From positions 62,001 to 126,000 of the forward strand of contig NZ_QPJV01000002.1 in assembly GCF_003337315.1 (NCBI RefSeq): a stretch of DNA of 64,000 nt, written 5' to 3'. A model generated the notes under the pieces. It saw only the letters and a program-made list of their open reading frames with translations, did not search any database and was not told where the DNA came from. Position numbers and translations under genes: made by a program. Each line of letters starts with the position of its first letter. Positions within the stretch are counted from its first letter, which is position 1. The stretch is from Vagococcus fluvialis (lineage in GTDB: Bacteria; Bacillota; Bacilli; Lactobacillales; Vagococcaceae). This document shows, piece after piece, positions 1 to 8,969 of the stretch.

Positions 1-966
1 TTTCCCGTCAATACCTGTTTGAACAGTTAATAAACCTCTGAAAGGTTCCACAGAACTGCTAGCATAGTAAGCTAAACTATGTTTTTCTCTCACATTTAAA
101 AATAGTTTCGAGTGAGGGAAACCTCCGAATAATCCGTTAAATACCATTAAGGCAAAATAAAGGTCATCGTAATAATAAATATCACAATGATAGGCTAAGT
201 TTAATTTAGATTGAACAACAGGTAATTGCTCAGTTTTTTGACGAATCACATTGTCTAGTGATTGCTTGTAAAATAGAGGTTCTGATTCATAGGAACGATC
301 TTCGAAACCAAAATCTTTAAAGCATCTTGCAACATACCCTTCAGCCACGTCACCAATTACAATGATATCGACTTTGTCATTAACAATCATGTGGCGGTAA
401 TAATCAGCAATAGAGCTTGCGGTTTCTTTTTCTATGTCTTCAGTACGCCCAAAACTTGGTGTTTTTTGGTTGTTAGATCTAGCAAAGAAAAGGTTTTGAA
501 GAGAAAGAGAAGCGTAAGTTTGTTTGTCATCAAAGATAGATTCGATGTATTCGATTAAGTTTTCTTTTTCTCGTAGAAAAGTATCAGTTTCAAAATTACC
601 ATCAATAATATGTGGAGCAAAAATAATTTCTTTTAAAAATTCAGCAGCAGATTCTAAAACAGAAATGCCGCTAGGAACCAACTTATCATTAATAATATTC
701 ATTCCTAAAGTGAAGTAATGTTCATTTCCGTTTCGGCTAACACCAATACCAAAACTTGCCCCATAAAGTTCAGATAATTTTTTACTCAAGGCTGTCTGGT
801 CTGGATAATTCAAACTATTTGTTTCCATTAGACTTGCTAAAAGTGATCGTTTGCTACTAGTTTCAGTTGTTAACGGTGCGGAGAAACGAACTAAAATACG
901 CACGGTTTTATATTTATTAGTTGGAATAACGTGTAAATTCACGTTTTGATTTAATTCAAAAGTCAT
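1..966 (-). CDS. yfmF: YfmF-like M16-family protein (partial, 3' end outside window)
   Basis: The frame stays open from the window edge to an ATG at 966, giving the first 322 residues. It resembles the M16 (pitrilysin) fold protein YfmF, which in Firmicutes is paired with the active peptidase YfmH and has been linked to EF-P 5-aminopentanol modification. The place where an active M16 enzyme has HxxEH reads SLLASLMETNS, so the zinc site is missing, as expected for the inactive YfmF partner. The segment LSELYGASFGIGVSRNG follows. A ribosome site (AAAGGAG on the minus strand) precedes the ATG. The yfmH partner would lie beyond the left edge. The family assignment is fairly firm; the role is inferred from family knowledge. 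Confidence 0.8.
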   Translation of the reverse strand, partial: MTFELNQNVNLHVIPTNKYKTVRILVRFSAPLTTETSSKRSLLASLMETNSLNYPDQTALSKKLSELYGASFGIGVSRNGNEHYFTLGMNIINDKLVPSGISVLESAAEFLKEIIFAPHIIDGNFETDTFLREKENLIEYIESIFDDKQTYASLSLQNLFFARSNNQKTPSFGRTEDIEKETASSIADYYRHMIVNDKVDIIVIGDVAEGYVARCFKDFGFEDRSYESEPLFYKQSLDNVIRQKTEQLPVVQSKLNLAYHCDIYYYDDLYFALMVFNGLFGGFPHSKLFLNVREKHSLAYYASSSVEPFRGLLTVQTGIDGK

Positions 967-1269
967 AAATCTAATCTCCTTTGTTGATCAGATAGGTATC
1001 TATATTTAATAATTAGATACACCCTTTAGAGTACCAAAAATTTAGCTCAGATGATAGGAAAAGGCTAGATTTTCTGTCAAAAAAATTAAGTTTAAGAAAT
1101 CGTTAATAATTCCTTAACTAAATAAAAAAATAAAATCGAAAGAAAGTTGAAGACAAAAAAGTTTAAATAGGTTTTGTTAACTATAATAAATGAATTTTTC
1201 AAACAAAATATAGGTCTAATGAGTTAAGTTTAGGTATAATCAGTGTATACTATAAAAGGAGTGATGGAG
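967..1269. other. Divergent intergenic region yfmF / mscL
   Basis: About 300 bases between two divergent genes. It holds the yfmF promoter at 1051-1080 and the 7-bp inverted repeat at 996-1020. Near mscL there are TATAAT boxes at 1182-1187 and 1235-1240, but neither has a convincing -35 hexamer at the right distance. No open frame or RNA was recognised. Confidence 0.5.
1051..1080 (-). promoter_or_regulatory. Probable promoter of yfmF
   Basis: On the minus strand TTGACA (1075-1080) is followed after 18 bases by TATCAT (1051-1056), a good sigma-A match. Transcription would begin near 1044, leaving a leader of about 78 nt. The leader contains an inverted repeat, GTATCTA (996-1002) with TAGATAC (1014-1020). 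No function can be assigned to that repeat. Confidence 0.55.
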
Positions 1270-1707
1270 ATGTTTAAAGAGTTTAAAGAGTTTATTATGC
1301 GAGGGAACGTTCTTGACTTAGCAGTCGGGGTTATTATTGGGGGAGCGTTTACAGCAATCGTAACAGCCCTGACTACAAGTTTAATTACCCCTCTAATTGG
1401 TTTAGTGATTAGTTTAATTTTCCCTGGTTCAACTAATGTAGATGACGTAACAAAAAACTTGTCATTTAATATTAACGGTGTAGAGTTCAACTATGGTTTA
1501 GTTATCTCAGCAATTATTACATTTTTAATTACAGCATTTGTTTTATTTATGATTATTAAAGCTGCAAATAACGCTAACAAGGTTGTTCCTAAAAAGGAAG
1601 AAGAGGAAGAAGAAGTTGTTGAAGAATTAGAAACAATTGAAGTAATCCTTAGCGATATCCGTACGTTATTAGCAGAACAAAACAACAAAAAAACATCTGA
1701 CGAGTAG
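1270..1707 (+). CDS. mscL: Large-conductance mechanosensitive channel MscL
   Basis: Encodes a 145-residue membrane channel that opens under membrane tension and releases solutes during hypo-osmotic shock; MscL works as a homopentamer. The N-terminus MFKEFKEFIMRGNVLDLAVG is the family signature. There are two membrane helices (about residues 15-45 and 70-95) and an acidic cytoplasmic helix with a run of glutamates near 105-118. The ATG at 1270 was chosen because AAAAGGAG ends 8 bases before it and this matches the usual MscL start; a GTG at 1243 and an ATG at 1264 are in frame but badly spaced. It is a single-gene unit closed by a hairpin. Confidence 0.96.
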   Translation: MFKEFKEFIMRGNVLDLAVGVIIGGAFTAIVTALTTSLITPLIGLVISLIFPGSTNVDDVTKNLSFNINGVEFNYGLVISAIITFLITAFVLFMIIKAANNANKVVPKKEEEEEEVVEELETIEVILSDIRTLLAEQNNKKTSDE

Positions 1708-1730
1708 TCAGATATATCTTCAATAAAAAA

Positions 1731-1767
1731 AGGTTGTGAAAGAGATAAAATCTTTCACAACCTTTTT
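1731..1767. terminator. Bidirectional terminator between mscL and prs
   Basis: Arms AGGTTGTGAAAGA (1731-1743) and TCTTTCACAACCT (1751-1763) form a 13-bp stem, with T-rich sequence on the plus side and A-rich on the other, so it can end both convergent genes. Confidence 0.85.
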
Positions 1768-1770
1768 AAC

Positions 1771-2739
1771 TTATTTTTTTGATTCGAAAAGTGGACTTAC
1801 TGGTTTATTTTCGTGAATACGTTTAATCGCATCTCCCATTAATTCACCAACACTTACAATTTCGATTTTATCTGAATATTTGTCTTCAGGTAAAAGGATA
1901 GAGTCTGTGATGATTAATTTTTCAATAGATGAGTTATCGATACGCTCGATTGCAGGTCCTGAAAGAACAGGGTGAGTACAACATGCAACAACTTCAGTAG
2001 CCCCTTTTTCTTTAAGAGCTTCTGCTGCTAGTGTAATAGTACCTGCTGTATCAATCATATCATCGATTAACACACATTTTTTACCTTTAACTTCCCCAAT
2101 AATATTCATTACTTCAGCTACGTTAGCTTTTGGACGGCGTTTGTCAATAATTGCAATTGGTGATTTTAAGATTTCTGCTAATTTACGAGCACGTGTTACG
2201 CCACCGTGGTCAGGAGACACAACAACTACATCATCACCTTCATATCCGTGATCAATAAAGTAGTCTGCTAAAAGAGGAGCAGCCATTAAATGATCCACAG
2301 GAATATCAAAGAATCCTTGGATTTGAGATGCATGTAAGTCTAAAGTTAACATACGTGTTGCACCTGCTTTTTCAAGCATATCTGCCACTAATTTAGATGT
2401 AATAGGCTCACGAGAACGAGCTTTACGATCTTGACGAGCGTAACCGTAGTAAGGCATAACAACGTTAATTGTTTTAGCACTCGCACGTTTTAAGGCATCA
2501 ATCATAATAAGTAATTCCATTAAATGGTCATTTACAGGGTTACTTGTTGATTGGATTAAGTAGACGTGACCACCACGAATACTTTGCTCGATATTGATTT
2601 GAATCTCACCGTCGCTGAATTGTTTCACTTCAGACTTTCCTAATTCTACTCCAACTGCATCAGCGATTTTTTTCGCTAAAGGTTTGTTTGAGTTTAATGA
2701 AAAGATTTTTAGTCTTGGATCAAAGTAATGATTAGACAT
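1771..2739 (-). CDS. prs: Ribose-phosphate pyrophosphokinase (PRPP synthetase)
   Basis: Makes 5-phosphoribosyl 1-pyrophosphate from ribose 5-phosphate and ATP, the precursor of purines, pyrimidines, NAD, histidine and tryptophan. The 322-residue protein is of normal class I length. Visible motifs are the flexible loop [11 protein letters not shown] (102-112), [11 protein letters not shown] (134-144) and the PRPP-binding loop [12 protein letters not shown] (223-234). The ATG at 2739 is preceded by GGAGG. It lies 94 bases downstream of glmU on the same strand; this glmU-prs pairing is common in Firmicutes and suggests co-transcription. Confidence 0.97.
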   Translation of the reverse strand: MSNHYFDPRLKIFSLNSNKPLAKKIADAVGVELGKSEVKQFSDGEIQINIEQSIRGGHVYLIQSTSNPVNDHLMELLIMIDALKRASAKTINVVMPYYGYARQDRKARSREPITSKLVADMLEKAGATRMLTLDLHASQIQGFFDIPVDHLMAAPLLADYFIDHGYEGDDVVVVSPDHGGVTRARKLAEILKSPIAIIDKRRPKANVAEVMNIIGEVKGKKCVLIDDMIDTAGTITLAAEALKEKGATEVVACCTHPVLSGPAIERIDNSSIEKLIITDSILLPEDKYSDKIEIVSVGELMGDAIKRIHENKPVSPLFESKK

Positions 2740-2833
2740 GAGGACCTCCGCTTTCTTGTTTTAAACTTGTGATTATACTTCCCACTAAATAGTAGTCATT
2801 TTTAACGAATAAATCAAGTCATTTGAGCTCTTT

Positions 2834-4207
2834 TTATTCGTTATATGGCATTTTTTTAGCATAACCCTCCAAATTTGATTGGCGAGCGCGAGCAATTCCT
2901 AATGAGTCTTCAGGCACATCTTTAGTAATGGTCGAGCCGGCAGCAACCGCTGAGTTACGTCCAATTGTGACTGGTCCTACTAAATTGGTACCACTCCCAA
3001 TAAAGGCGTGGTCTTCAATAATTGTATGGAATTTGTTTTTTCCGTCATAGTTAACAAAAACAGTTCCACAACCAACGTTAATATCTTTTCCAAGAGTAGC
3101 GTCTCCCACATAAGTTAAGTGACCAACTTTAGAGTTTTCGCCAACTGTCGCTTTTTTAATCTCAACAAAGTTTCCGATGTGAGCATTTTCTAAAATTTCA
3201 GCTTGTGGTCTAAGGTGAGCGTAAGGTCCAACATCAGCACCGTCTTTAACAATAGCTTGGTTTAGAGTTGAGGATTTGATAACTACATTATTTCCAATGT
3301 GGCTATTTGTAATATCAGAGTTGGCAGTCACAAGACAATTATCACCAATCACTGTTTTTCCGCGTAGCATAACACCTGGTTCAATCACTGTGTCATGTCC
3401 AATGACAACATCACTTTCAATATAAGTTGAACTTGGATCCACAAAAGTAACGCCATTTTTCATATGTGCTTCATTAATGCGAGCTGTCATTAGCTGACTT
3501 GCTTTTGCTAAAGCAACACGGTCATTAATTCCCATAGATTCTTCTTCTGAATCCATAATATAAGCAGTTACGATTTCACCTTGTTGTTTTAAAATACTAA
3601 TAACATCAGGTAAGTAGTACTCACCTTGAGCATTATCATTACCAACTTTAGTTAACGATTCAAATAGAAATTCATTATCAAAACAGTAAGTTCCAGTATT
3701 GAATTCATTAATTAATAATTCGTCTTCTGAGGCATCTTTATGTTCAACGATTTTTTCAACTAAATTATCTGCATTTCTAACAATACGACCATAACCTGAA
3801 GCATCATGGGCAATAGCTGAAAGAATAGTTGCTTTAGCACCTGTTTCTTCATGATGAGTTATTAATTTTTCAAGGGTTTCTGATGTTAGAAGAGGTGTAT
3901 CACCGCAAATAACGAGAGTTGTACCAGATTTGTCTTTTAATAAATCTGAAGTAGCTAAAACCGCATGACCTGTACCTAATTGTTCTGTTTGTAGGGCATA
4001 CTGAGAACGTTCACCTAATTGCTCTTGAACCATTTCAGCACCAAATCCTACTATTGTAACAATTTCATCTACATTAATTGCTTCGATTTGTTCTATAACA
4101 TGTTCTACCATTGGTTTTCCAGCAACAGGATGTAGGACTTTATATAAAGATGATTTCATACGAGAACCTTTACCTGCAGCTAAGACGATTGCGTAACGAT
4201 TTTCCAC
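2834..4207 (-). CDS. glmU: Bifunctional UDP-N-acetylglucosamine pyrophosphorylase / glucosamine-1-phosphate acetyltransferase
   Basis: Performs the last two steps to UDP-GlcNAc, the precursor of peptidoglycan and other wall polymers. The N-terminal uridylyltransferase half has [19 protein letters not shown] near residues 9-27; the C-terminal half, from about 250, is a left-handed beta-helix of hexapeptide repeats that carries the acetyltransferase. At 457 residues it is full length. The start is a GTG at 4207, with AAGGAG about 10 bases upstream and the expected [17 protein letters not shown]-terminus. It precedes prs on the same strand. Confidence 0.97.
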   Translation of the reverse strand: MENRYAIVLAAGKGSRMKSSLYKVLHPVAGKPMVEHVIEQIEAINVDEIVTIVGFGAEMVQEQLGERSQYALQTEQLGTGHAVLATSDLLKDKSGTTLVICGDTPLLTSETLEKLITHHEETGAKATILSAIAHDASGYGRIVRNADNLVEKIVEHKDASEDELLINEFNTGTYCFDNEFLFESLTKVGNDNAQGEYYLPDVISILKQQGEIVTAYIMDSEEESMGINDRVALAKASQLMTARINEAHMKNGVTFVDPSSTYIESDVVIGHDTVIEPGVMLRGKTVIGDNCLVTANSDITNSHIGNNVVIKSSTLNQAIVKDGADVGPYAHLRPQAEILENAHIGNFVEIKKATVGENSKVGHLTYVGDATLGKDINVGCGTVFVNYDGKNKFHTIIEDHAFIGSGTNLVGPVTIGRNSAVAAGSTITKDVPEDSLGIARARQSNLEGYAKKMPYNE

Positions 4208-4255
4208 TTATCTAACACTCCTTAATACTAATCTTAGTTTTCGATTTATTGTAAC

Positions 4256-4286
4256 AAAAAAAGAGCTTATGTATCAAGCTCTTTTA
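4256..4286 (-). terminator. Terminator of purR
   Basis: On the minus strand the stem AAAAGAGCTT / AAGCTCTTTT is followed by a run of T. It lies just beyond the purR stop codon and before glmU. Confidence 0.8.
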
Positions 4287-4311
4287 ACTTCTTCTTTAGA
4301 CTATACCAATT

Positions 4312-5139
4312 TTATGGTAGTTTTGGATCGAAATAATTTCCAGGAACAACTGTAATATTTTTTGTTCTTGTATCAACATCTTTCACACAAAGTAGAGATG
4401 TATAATCATCAATCATACGACGACCACTAAACGTTGATTCAGCAAAAACTGTTACACCGACTAATTCAGCTTCAAACTCTTCGATTAAAGCTTTCATACC
4501 GTTAACAGTACCGCCGCCTTTCATAAAGTCATCAACTACAAGGACACGAGAACCGCGTTTTAAACTTCTTTTTGATAATTCCATTTTTTCAATACGCTCA
4601 GAACTACCAGATACATAATTAACGCTAACTGTTGAACCTTCAGTGATTTTAGAATCACGACGTACAATAACAAATGGCACATTTAAGTAATATGACACAG
4701 CTTGAGCAATTGGCACACCTTTAGTAGCAACAGTCATAACAGCATCAATTTCTTTTCCAACATATTGAGAAGAGATAATTTGACCAATTTGTTTTAGTAA
4801 TTGAGGGTCACCAAGTAAATCTGATAGGTAGACATAACTACCAGGTAATAGACGATCTTGTTCTGACAAACGTTCGCATAATTCATCAACCATTTCTTTT
4901 GCTGTTTCAAAAGGAATTTCTGGAGTGAATATAACGCCACCAGCCGCACCAGCCATAGTTTCTAAAGTACCAAATCCACGATCTTTAAAAGTTTTTTTAA
5001 TAATAGTCAAGTCTTCACTAATAGAAGATTTTGCAGACTCATATTTATTAACGAAATAAGTTAAAGGAGTGAGTTTGTGAGGGTTGTTTAGAATGTAGGC
5101 AGTCATATCAATTAAACGTTCACTTCTTTTGATTTTCAT
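4312..5139 (-). CDS. purR: Pur operon repressor PurR
   Basis: A 275-residue regulator of Gram-positive type: an N-terminal winged-helix domain (about 1-75) joined to a phosphoribosyltransferase-like domain. The PRPP-binding motif VLVVDDFMKGGGTVN is at 199-213. In the family, PRPP binding lowers DNA affinity and so links purine gene expression to PRPP supply. AAGGAG lies before the ATG at 5139. Upstream, a promoter and two GCGAAC boxes resemble PurBox elements, which fits autoregulation. It is closed by its own terminator and lies next to glmU-prs, whose product makes its effector. Confidence 0.95.
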   Translation of the reverse strand: MKIKRSERLIDMTAYILNNPHKLTPLTYFVNKYESAKSSISEDLTIIKKTFKDRGFGTLETMAGAAGGVIFTPEIPFETAKEMVDELCERLSEQDRLLPGSYVYLSDLLGDPQLLKQIGQIISSQYVGKEIDAVMTVATKGVPIAQAVSYYLNVPFVIVRRDSKITEGSTVSVNYVSGSSERIEKMELSKRSLKRGSRVLVVDDFMKGGGTVNGMKALIEEFEAELVGVTVFAESTFSGRRMIDDYTSLLCVKDVDTRTKNITVVPGNYFDPKLP

Positions 5140-5173
5140 ATGTTATAACTCCTTTTTAATTAAAGTAATACAA

Positions 5174-5249
5174 ACCATTATAGTATGTTTTAGGTAAAAA
5201 ACAAAGTATTTTTAGAAAAAAAAAAGAATTGTTCGCAAATAATGTTCGC
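5174..5249 (-). promoter_or_regulatory. purR promoter with PurBox-like GCGAAC pair
   Basis: On the minus strand a TATAAT box (near 5174-5182) has a TTGTTT-like -35 about 16 bases upstream. Further upstream GCGAAC occurs twice in the same orientation (complement GTTCGC at 5231-5236 and 5244-5249), 13 bases apart and flanked by A/T. The known PurBox core is CCGAAC in A/T-rich flanks, so this is a near match. Binding by PurR is inferred. Confidence 0.4.
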
Positions 5250-5253
5250 AATT

Positions 5254-5298
5254 AAAAGCCGTAAGAAAAAATTAGGCTTTTCTCTTACGGCTTTTTTT
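5254..5298 (-). terminator. Terminator of the znuCB operon, overlapping the end of znuB
   Basis: The minus-strand stem GCCGTAAG / CTTACGGC (5284-5291 with 5258-5265) is followed by TTTT. The upstream arm lies inside the last codons of znuB, so coding and terminator sequence overlap. Confidence 0.75.
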
Positions 5299-6093
5299 AA
5301 TCGAATCTTTTAAATTAACTAAAATAAACATGAAAATAAAGATTAATGTAATAGTAGCTCCAGGAGGCGTATCTAATTGATAAGAGCCAATCAATCCAGA
5401 AATCATCCCAATAAAACCAACGACAACACTAATTAGAATCACTTGGTTAAATGTTCGGCCTAATTTCATAGAAATGGTTCCTGGTAAAATCATAATAGCC
5501 GACACGAGTAATGCTCCAGCAATTGGAATCATTAAAGTAATTGCCACACCTGTCATTACATTAAATAAAGTAGACAACAGATTAACAGGTAGTCCGTCAA
5601 CATGAGCTGTATCCTCATCAAAGGTTAAGACATACATAGGGCGTCTTAAAAAGATAAACAGAATCACAATAGCAATCATTAAAACACCTAATATTTTAAC
5701 TTGGGACCAATTAATCGTAATAATAGAACCGAATAAATATTGCTGAATGTTCATTGTATTTTGTCCCTTGTTTAAATTCATTAAAACAAGAGCAGTGGCT
5801 AAACCACCAGACATTAATACTGCCGTTGAGACCTCAGAATAAGAACTGTAAAGTTTTCTGATGTACTCAAGAGCTAGGGCTGAAATAACGACAACTACTA
5901 AAGTAGTCACTGTTGGGTTTAAATTAACTAAAAAACCTAAAGCAATACCTGCTAAGGAAACGTGAGACAGGGTATCAGCTAATAAAGATTGGCGTCTTAA
6001 AACAAGGAAAACACCAAGTAAGGGAGCGATTACTGCCATAAAAGAGGCGGCAATTAAGGCTCTTATCATGAATTCATATGAAAACATCTCCAT
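5272..6093 (-). CDS. znuB: Zinc/manganese-type ABC transporter permease (ZnuB/AdcB family)
   Basis: A 273-residue, very hydrophobic ABC-3 family permease with about eight membrane helices and a short basic tail (KKSRKRK). With the ATPase encoded just upstream it would form the membrane part of a high-affinity zinc importer. The substrate-binding lipoprotein is not encoded in this window and must lie elsewhere. Its start at 6093 overlaps the end of znuC by 28 bases, implying translational coupling. A Zur-like palindrome precedes the operon, which favours zinc over manganese as the substrate. Confidence 0.88.
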   Translation of the reverse strand: MEMFSYEFMIRALIAASFMAVIAPLLGVFLVLRRQSLLADTLSHVSLAGIALGFLVNLNPTVTTLVVVVISALALEYIRKLYSSYSEVSTAVLMSGGLATALVLMNLNKGQNTMNIQQYLFGSIITINWSQVKILGVLMIAIVILFIFLRRPMYVLTFDEDTAHVDGLPVNLLSTLFNVMTGVAITLMIPIAGALLVSAIMILPGTISMKLGRTFNQVILISVVVGFIGMISGLIGSYQLDTPPGATITLIFIFMFILVNLKDSIKKSRKRKA

Positions 6094-6746
6094 TCTGTGT
6101 CCTCCTTTCTAACTAACTGGATATGGCGATCCATGTATTCTTTAATATCATCATGGTCATGAGTAATCATTAAAATTGCTTTATTGTGAGCATGAGAAGC
6201 ATGGCGAAGTAAACGGTAAAAATCACGACGACTTTTTTCATCCATTCCTGTAGTAGGCTCATCTAAGATAAATAAATCAGGATCAGCCGCAAAAATTCGA
6301 GCTAAACAAATACGTTGCTTTTGCCCACCAGATAACTCACCAACGCGTTTATGACGCATTTCCCACATACCAACAGAATTTAATGCTTTTTCTACATGAT
6401 CATGGTCTGTTTTTGATAAACGTTTAAACCATTTTCCATGGGTAAATCTCCCAGATTCTACTAATTCAAGTACAGTACTTGGAAATCCAGCATTAAATGA
6501 AGCAATTTGTTGTGGGCTATATCCAACTTTTAAAGGTTGCCCATCGATATTCTTTTTAGCAATTGTAACTTCTCCTTTAGCTGGAGTAAGTAGACCAAGA
6601 GTATTTTTAATTAAAGTTGATTTTGCAGCTCCATTTTCTCCTGTTAAGATGACAAATTCCCCTGGTTTAACCTGATAAGAGATATCTTGTAAAACAGGTT
6701 CTTCACCATAATAAAAGGTTAAATCTTTAACATCGATATAATTCAT
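6066..6746 (-). CDS. znuC: Zinc ABC transporter ATP-binding protein (ZnuC/AdcC family)
   Basis: Cytoplasmic ATPase of the zinc importer, 226 residues. The signature LSGGQKQR and Walker [12 protein letters not shown] are intact. Walker A reads GENGAAKST, with alanine where most ABC proteins have the last glycine; from memory the same spelling occurs in streptococcal AdcC, so it is probably not a defect. The ATG at 6746 is preferred over the one at 6755: AAAGGA lies 8 bases before it, and [13 protein letters not shown] matches the AdcC N-terminus. It overlaps znuB by 28 bases. Confidence 0.9.
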   Translation of the reverse strand: MNYIDVKDLTFYYGEEPVLQDISYQVKPGEFVILTGENGAAKSTLIKNTLGLLTPAKGEVTIAKKNIDGQPLKVGYSPQQIASFNAGFPSTVLELVESGRFTHGKWFKRLSKTDHDHVEKALNSVGMWEMRHKRVGELSGGQKQRICLARIFAADPDLFILDEPTTGMDEKSRRDFYRLLRHASHAHNKAILMITHDHDDIKEYMDRHIQLVRKEDTEWRCFHMNS

Positions 6747-6776
6747 TCGACCCATCCTTTCTAAAAGGTTTTATAT

Positions 6777-6797
6777 AAAATGTAATGATTACGTTTT
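6777..6797. promoter_or_regulatory. Zur-like palindromic operator upstream of znuC
   Basis: Two 10-base arms flank one central base at 6787 and match in 9 of 10 positions; the core is GTAATGATTAC. This is close to the Firmicutes Zur box core CGTAATnATTACG and unlike the streptococcal AdcR box (TTAACnnGTTAA). It lies about 30 bases upstream of the znuC start. Control by Zur is inferred. Confidence 0.55.
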
Positions 6798-6837
6798 GAA
6801 CTTTTAAAGAATAGCACGATGAGGAAAAGAAGGCAAG

Positions 6838-6881
6838 AAAAAAGAACGATTCTTAATTAAAAATAAGAGTCGTTCTTTTAG
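6838..6881 (-). terminator. Terminator of ispE
   Basis: The minus-strand stem AAAAGAACGA...TCGTTCTTTT, extended by CTCTTA/TAAGAA, is followed by T residues immediately after the ispE stop codon. Confidence 0.8.
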
Positions 6882-7739
6882 TTACTGATTTAATGTCCTA
6901 ACTACATAAACTTCTTGGCAAAAACCTTTTAAAGAATTAGCAATATGGATAGCACGTGAATGTTTATCACATAATGCAATAACTGTAGGACCGCTTCCAC
7001 TCATAACAGCAGCATCTACTCCAAAATCTAGCATCTTTTCTTTAATCATTTTCACAACAGGGAATTTTTTCATCGTGTAAGATTCTAGGGAATTACCTAA
7101 ATGCTGTGTCATTTCAGTATAATTATTATCTTCAATGGCCTTTTGTAGAGCCTTAATATTTGGATGAGTTAAAGTGTCTACATCAATTTTTGAAAAAACT
7201 CTAGGTGTTGAAACACTGATTTTTGGTTTTACTAAAACAACCCATGACTGAGGAATTGGTCTCTTTAATGGTGTCACGATTTCACCAAGACCAGTTACAA
7301 GGGCAGTTTCCCCTTTTAAACAAAAAGGGATATCGGTTCCAATAGGAATGGCTAATTCAGTCATTTCTTCTAAAGTAGCTTCTAAATCAAAGAGACGATT
7401 AATTCCTCTAAAGGTAGCTGCAGCATCGCTACTACCACCACCAAGGCCAGCTGCTACAGGAATATTTTTCTGTAGATTAACATGGACACCACCTTCAAAA
7501 GCATAGCGCTTTTTCATGGCTTCAATGGCTTGGAAAATATTGTTTTTTCTATCTGTAGGTAAAAAGCCACTATTAGTTGTAATAGTAATGTCATTGCTTT
7601 CAGTTTTCGTGAAAGTTAATCGATCAGCTAAGTCAATACTAGCCATAATCATTTCAAGTTCATGATAACCGTCATTTCTTTTATATAAAACATCTAGACC
7701 GAGATTGATTTTTGCAGGGGCTTTTTCGATGATTTCCAT
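6882..7739 (-). CDS. ispE: 4-diphosphocytidyl-2-C-methyl-D-erythritol kinase
   Basis: GHMP-family kinase that phosphorylates CDP-ME in the non-mevalonate (MEP) isoprenoid pathway. At 285 residues it is full length. The ATP-binding glycine-rich motif PVAAGLGGGSSDAAA is at 94-108, the N-terminal KINLGL at 10-15, and the acidic catalytic motif GTDIPFCLKGE near 134. AAGGAG precedes the ATG at 7739. Enterococci generally make isoprenoids by the mevalonate route, yet orphan ispE homologues are commonly kept next to purR in lactic-acid bacteria, so its role in vivo may differ from the textbook step. Confidence 0.93.
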   Translation of the reverse strand: MEIIEKAPAKINLGLDVLYKRNDGYHELEMIMASIDLADRLTFTKTESNDITITTNSGFLPTDRKNNIFQAIEAMKKRYAFEGGVHVNLQKNIPVAAGLGGGSSDAAATFRGINRLFDLEATLEEMTELAIPIGTDIPFCLKGETALVTGLGEIVTPLKRPIPQSWVVLVKPKISVSTPRVFSKIDVDTLTHPNIKALQKAIEDNNYTEMTQHLGNSLESYTMKKFPVVKMIKEKMLDFGVDAAVMSGSGPTVIALCDKHSRAIHIANSLKGFCQEVYVVRTLNQ

Positions 7740-7835
7740 CCGCTCATCTCCTTGCTTTTGAATATATTGTTTTTATTATACCTTAAAATAGTTACATTTT
7801 AAATTATCCGTTTTTTTATTTCTAAATAAAAAATA

Positions 7836-7878
7836 ACTCACGTTAAAATAAAAAATAACATTTTATTTTAACGTGAGT
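7836..7878 (-). terminator. Terminator of the pot operon
   Basis: An 18-bp perfect stem (7836-7853 with 7861-7878, ACTCACGTTAAAA... / ...TTTTAACGTGAGT) with a 7-base loop, followed on the minus strand by T-rich sequence. Confidence 0.88.
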
Positions 7879-7882
7879 AAAT

Positions 7883-8956
7883 TTATTTCCGGTACATTTT
7901 AAATTCTAAAAAGCGGTCATTATAAATTTCTAAGTATTTAGAACCTAAGTCTTCATAGACTTCTAAGTTTTTCATTGTTTCTTCACTTGGATAAAATTGT
8001 TCATCATCAGTGATTTCTTTAGATAAAATGGCTTTTGCTTTTTTATTAGGTGTTGAGTAACCAATATATTCAGCATTAGCCGCCCCATTTTCTGGTTCTA
8101 ACATGAAGTTGATAAAATCATAAGCGCCATCTAAATTTTTGGATGTTTTAGGAATGACAATGTTATCAAACCAAAGATTTGAACCTTCTTCTGGAATCAC
8201 ATAATGTAAGTGCTCATTGTTATCAAGCATTTCGCTAGCTTCACCTGAGAAAGATACGGCAGCAGCACTTTCTTCATTAATCATATACATTTTGATTTCA
8301 TCAGCAACAATAGCTTTTACATTAGTTGTTAAACCTGTTAATTTTTTAGAGGCTGCTTCTAGTTCAGCATCGTTTTTACTATTAAGAGAGTTACCATCAC
8401 TGTTTAAAGCAAGTCCAATAACTTCACGAGCTCCGTCGATTAACATAACATTGTTTTTTAGATGAGGTGCCCACAAGTCGTCCCAATGTTGTATCTCTTC
8501 TTCTTTAACAAATTTGTCATTATAAATAATGCCTAAAGTTCCCCAAAAATAAGGAATTGAATATTGGTTTCCCTCATCGAAATCAATATCTAAAAACTGT
8601 GAGTCGATATTGTCTAAGCCTTTAATTTTACTGTGATCAAGTTTAATGAGTAAGTCTTGTTTCATCATTTTTTGAATCATATAATCACTTGGAATGGCAA
8701 TATCGTAGGCTGTTCCACCTTGTTCGATTTTAGTAATCATGGCCTCGTTTGAGTCGAAAGTTTCGTAAATAACTTTGTAGCCATATTCTTTTTCAAATTT
8801 TTTAAGTAAATCAGGATCAATATAATCTCCCCAGTTGTAAATGGTTACGACTTTTGAACTTGCTTTTCCTGAACTTTTTTCCAGATTAAAAGCAGCAATC
8901 GCAAGACATAAGATAATAGCAATAATCCCTATTATTAATGAATTTAATTTCTTCAT
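7883..8956 (-). CDS. potD: Spermidine/putrescine ABC transporter substrate-binding protein
   Basis: Extracellular polyamine receptor that delivers ligand to PotBC. It has 357 residues and a hydrophobic N-terminal segment (4-25). The mature part begins near VVTIYNWGDYIDPDLL, typical of PotD, with YETFDSNEAMITKIEQGG and the C-terminal FKMYRK. There is no good lipobox (the cysteine is preceded by IIL), so it may stay as a membrane-anchored rather than lipid-anchored protein. It is the last gene of a five-gene operon, 13 bases after potC. Confidence 0.95.
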   Translation of the reverse strand: MKKLNSLIIGIIAIILCLAIAAFNLEKSSGKASSKVVTIYNWGDYIDPDLLKKFEKEYGYKVIYETFDSNEAMITKIEQGGTAYDIAIPSDYMIQKMMKQDLLIKLDHSKIKGLDNIDSQFLDIDFDEGNQYSIPYFWGTLGIIYNDKFVKEEEIQHWDDLWAPHLKNNVMLIDGAREVIGLALNSDGNSLNSKNDAELEAASKKLTGLTTNVKAIVADEIKMYMINEESAAAVSFSGEASEMLDNNEHLHYVIPEEGSNLWFDNIVIPKTSKNLDGAYDFINFMLEPENGAANAEYIGYSTPNKKAKAILSKEITDDEQFYPSEETMKNLEVYEDLGSKYLEIYNDRFLEFKMYRK

Positions 8957-8969
8957 AACTGCTTCCTTT

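Noticed and set aside
524-718. A 64-residue plus-strand ORF at the left end
   Set aside because: It lies wholly inside the yfmF coding region on the other strand, with no ribosome site.
1230-1688. Two minus-strand ORFs across mscL
   Set aside because: They overlap a clear mscL gene and have no independent signals.
6690-6746. Defective Walker A (GENGAAKST) in ZnuC
   Set aside because: The same spelling is, as I recall it, normal for AdcC-type ATPases; signature and Walker B are intact.
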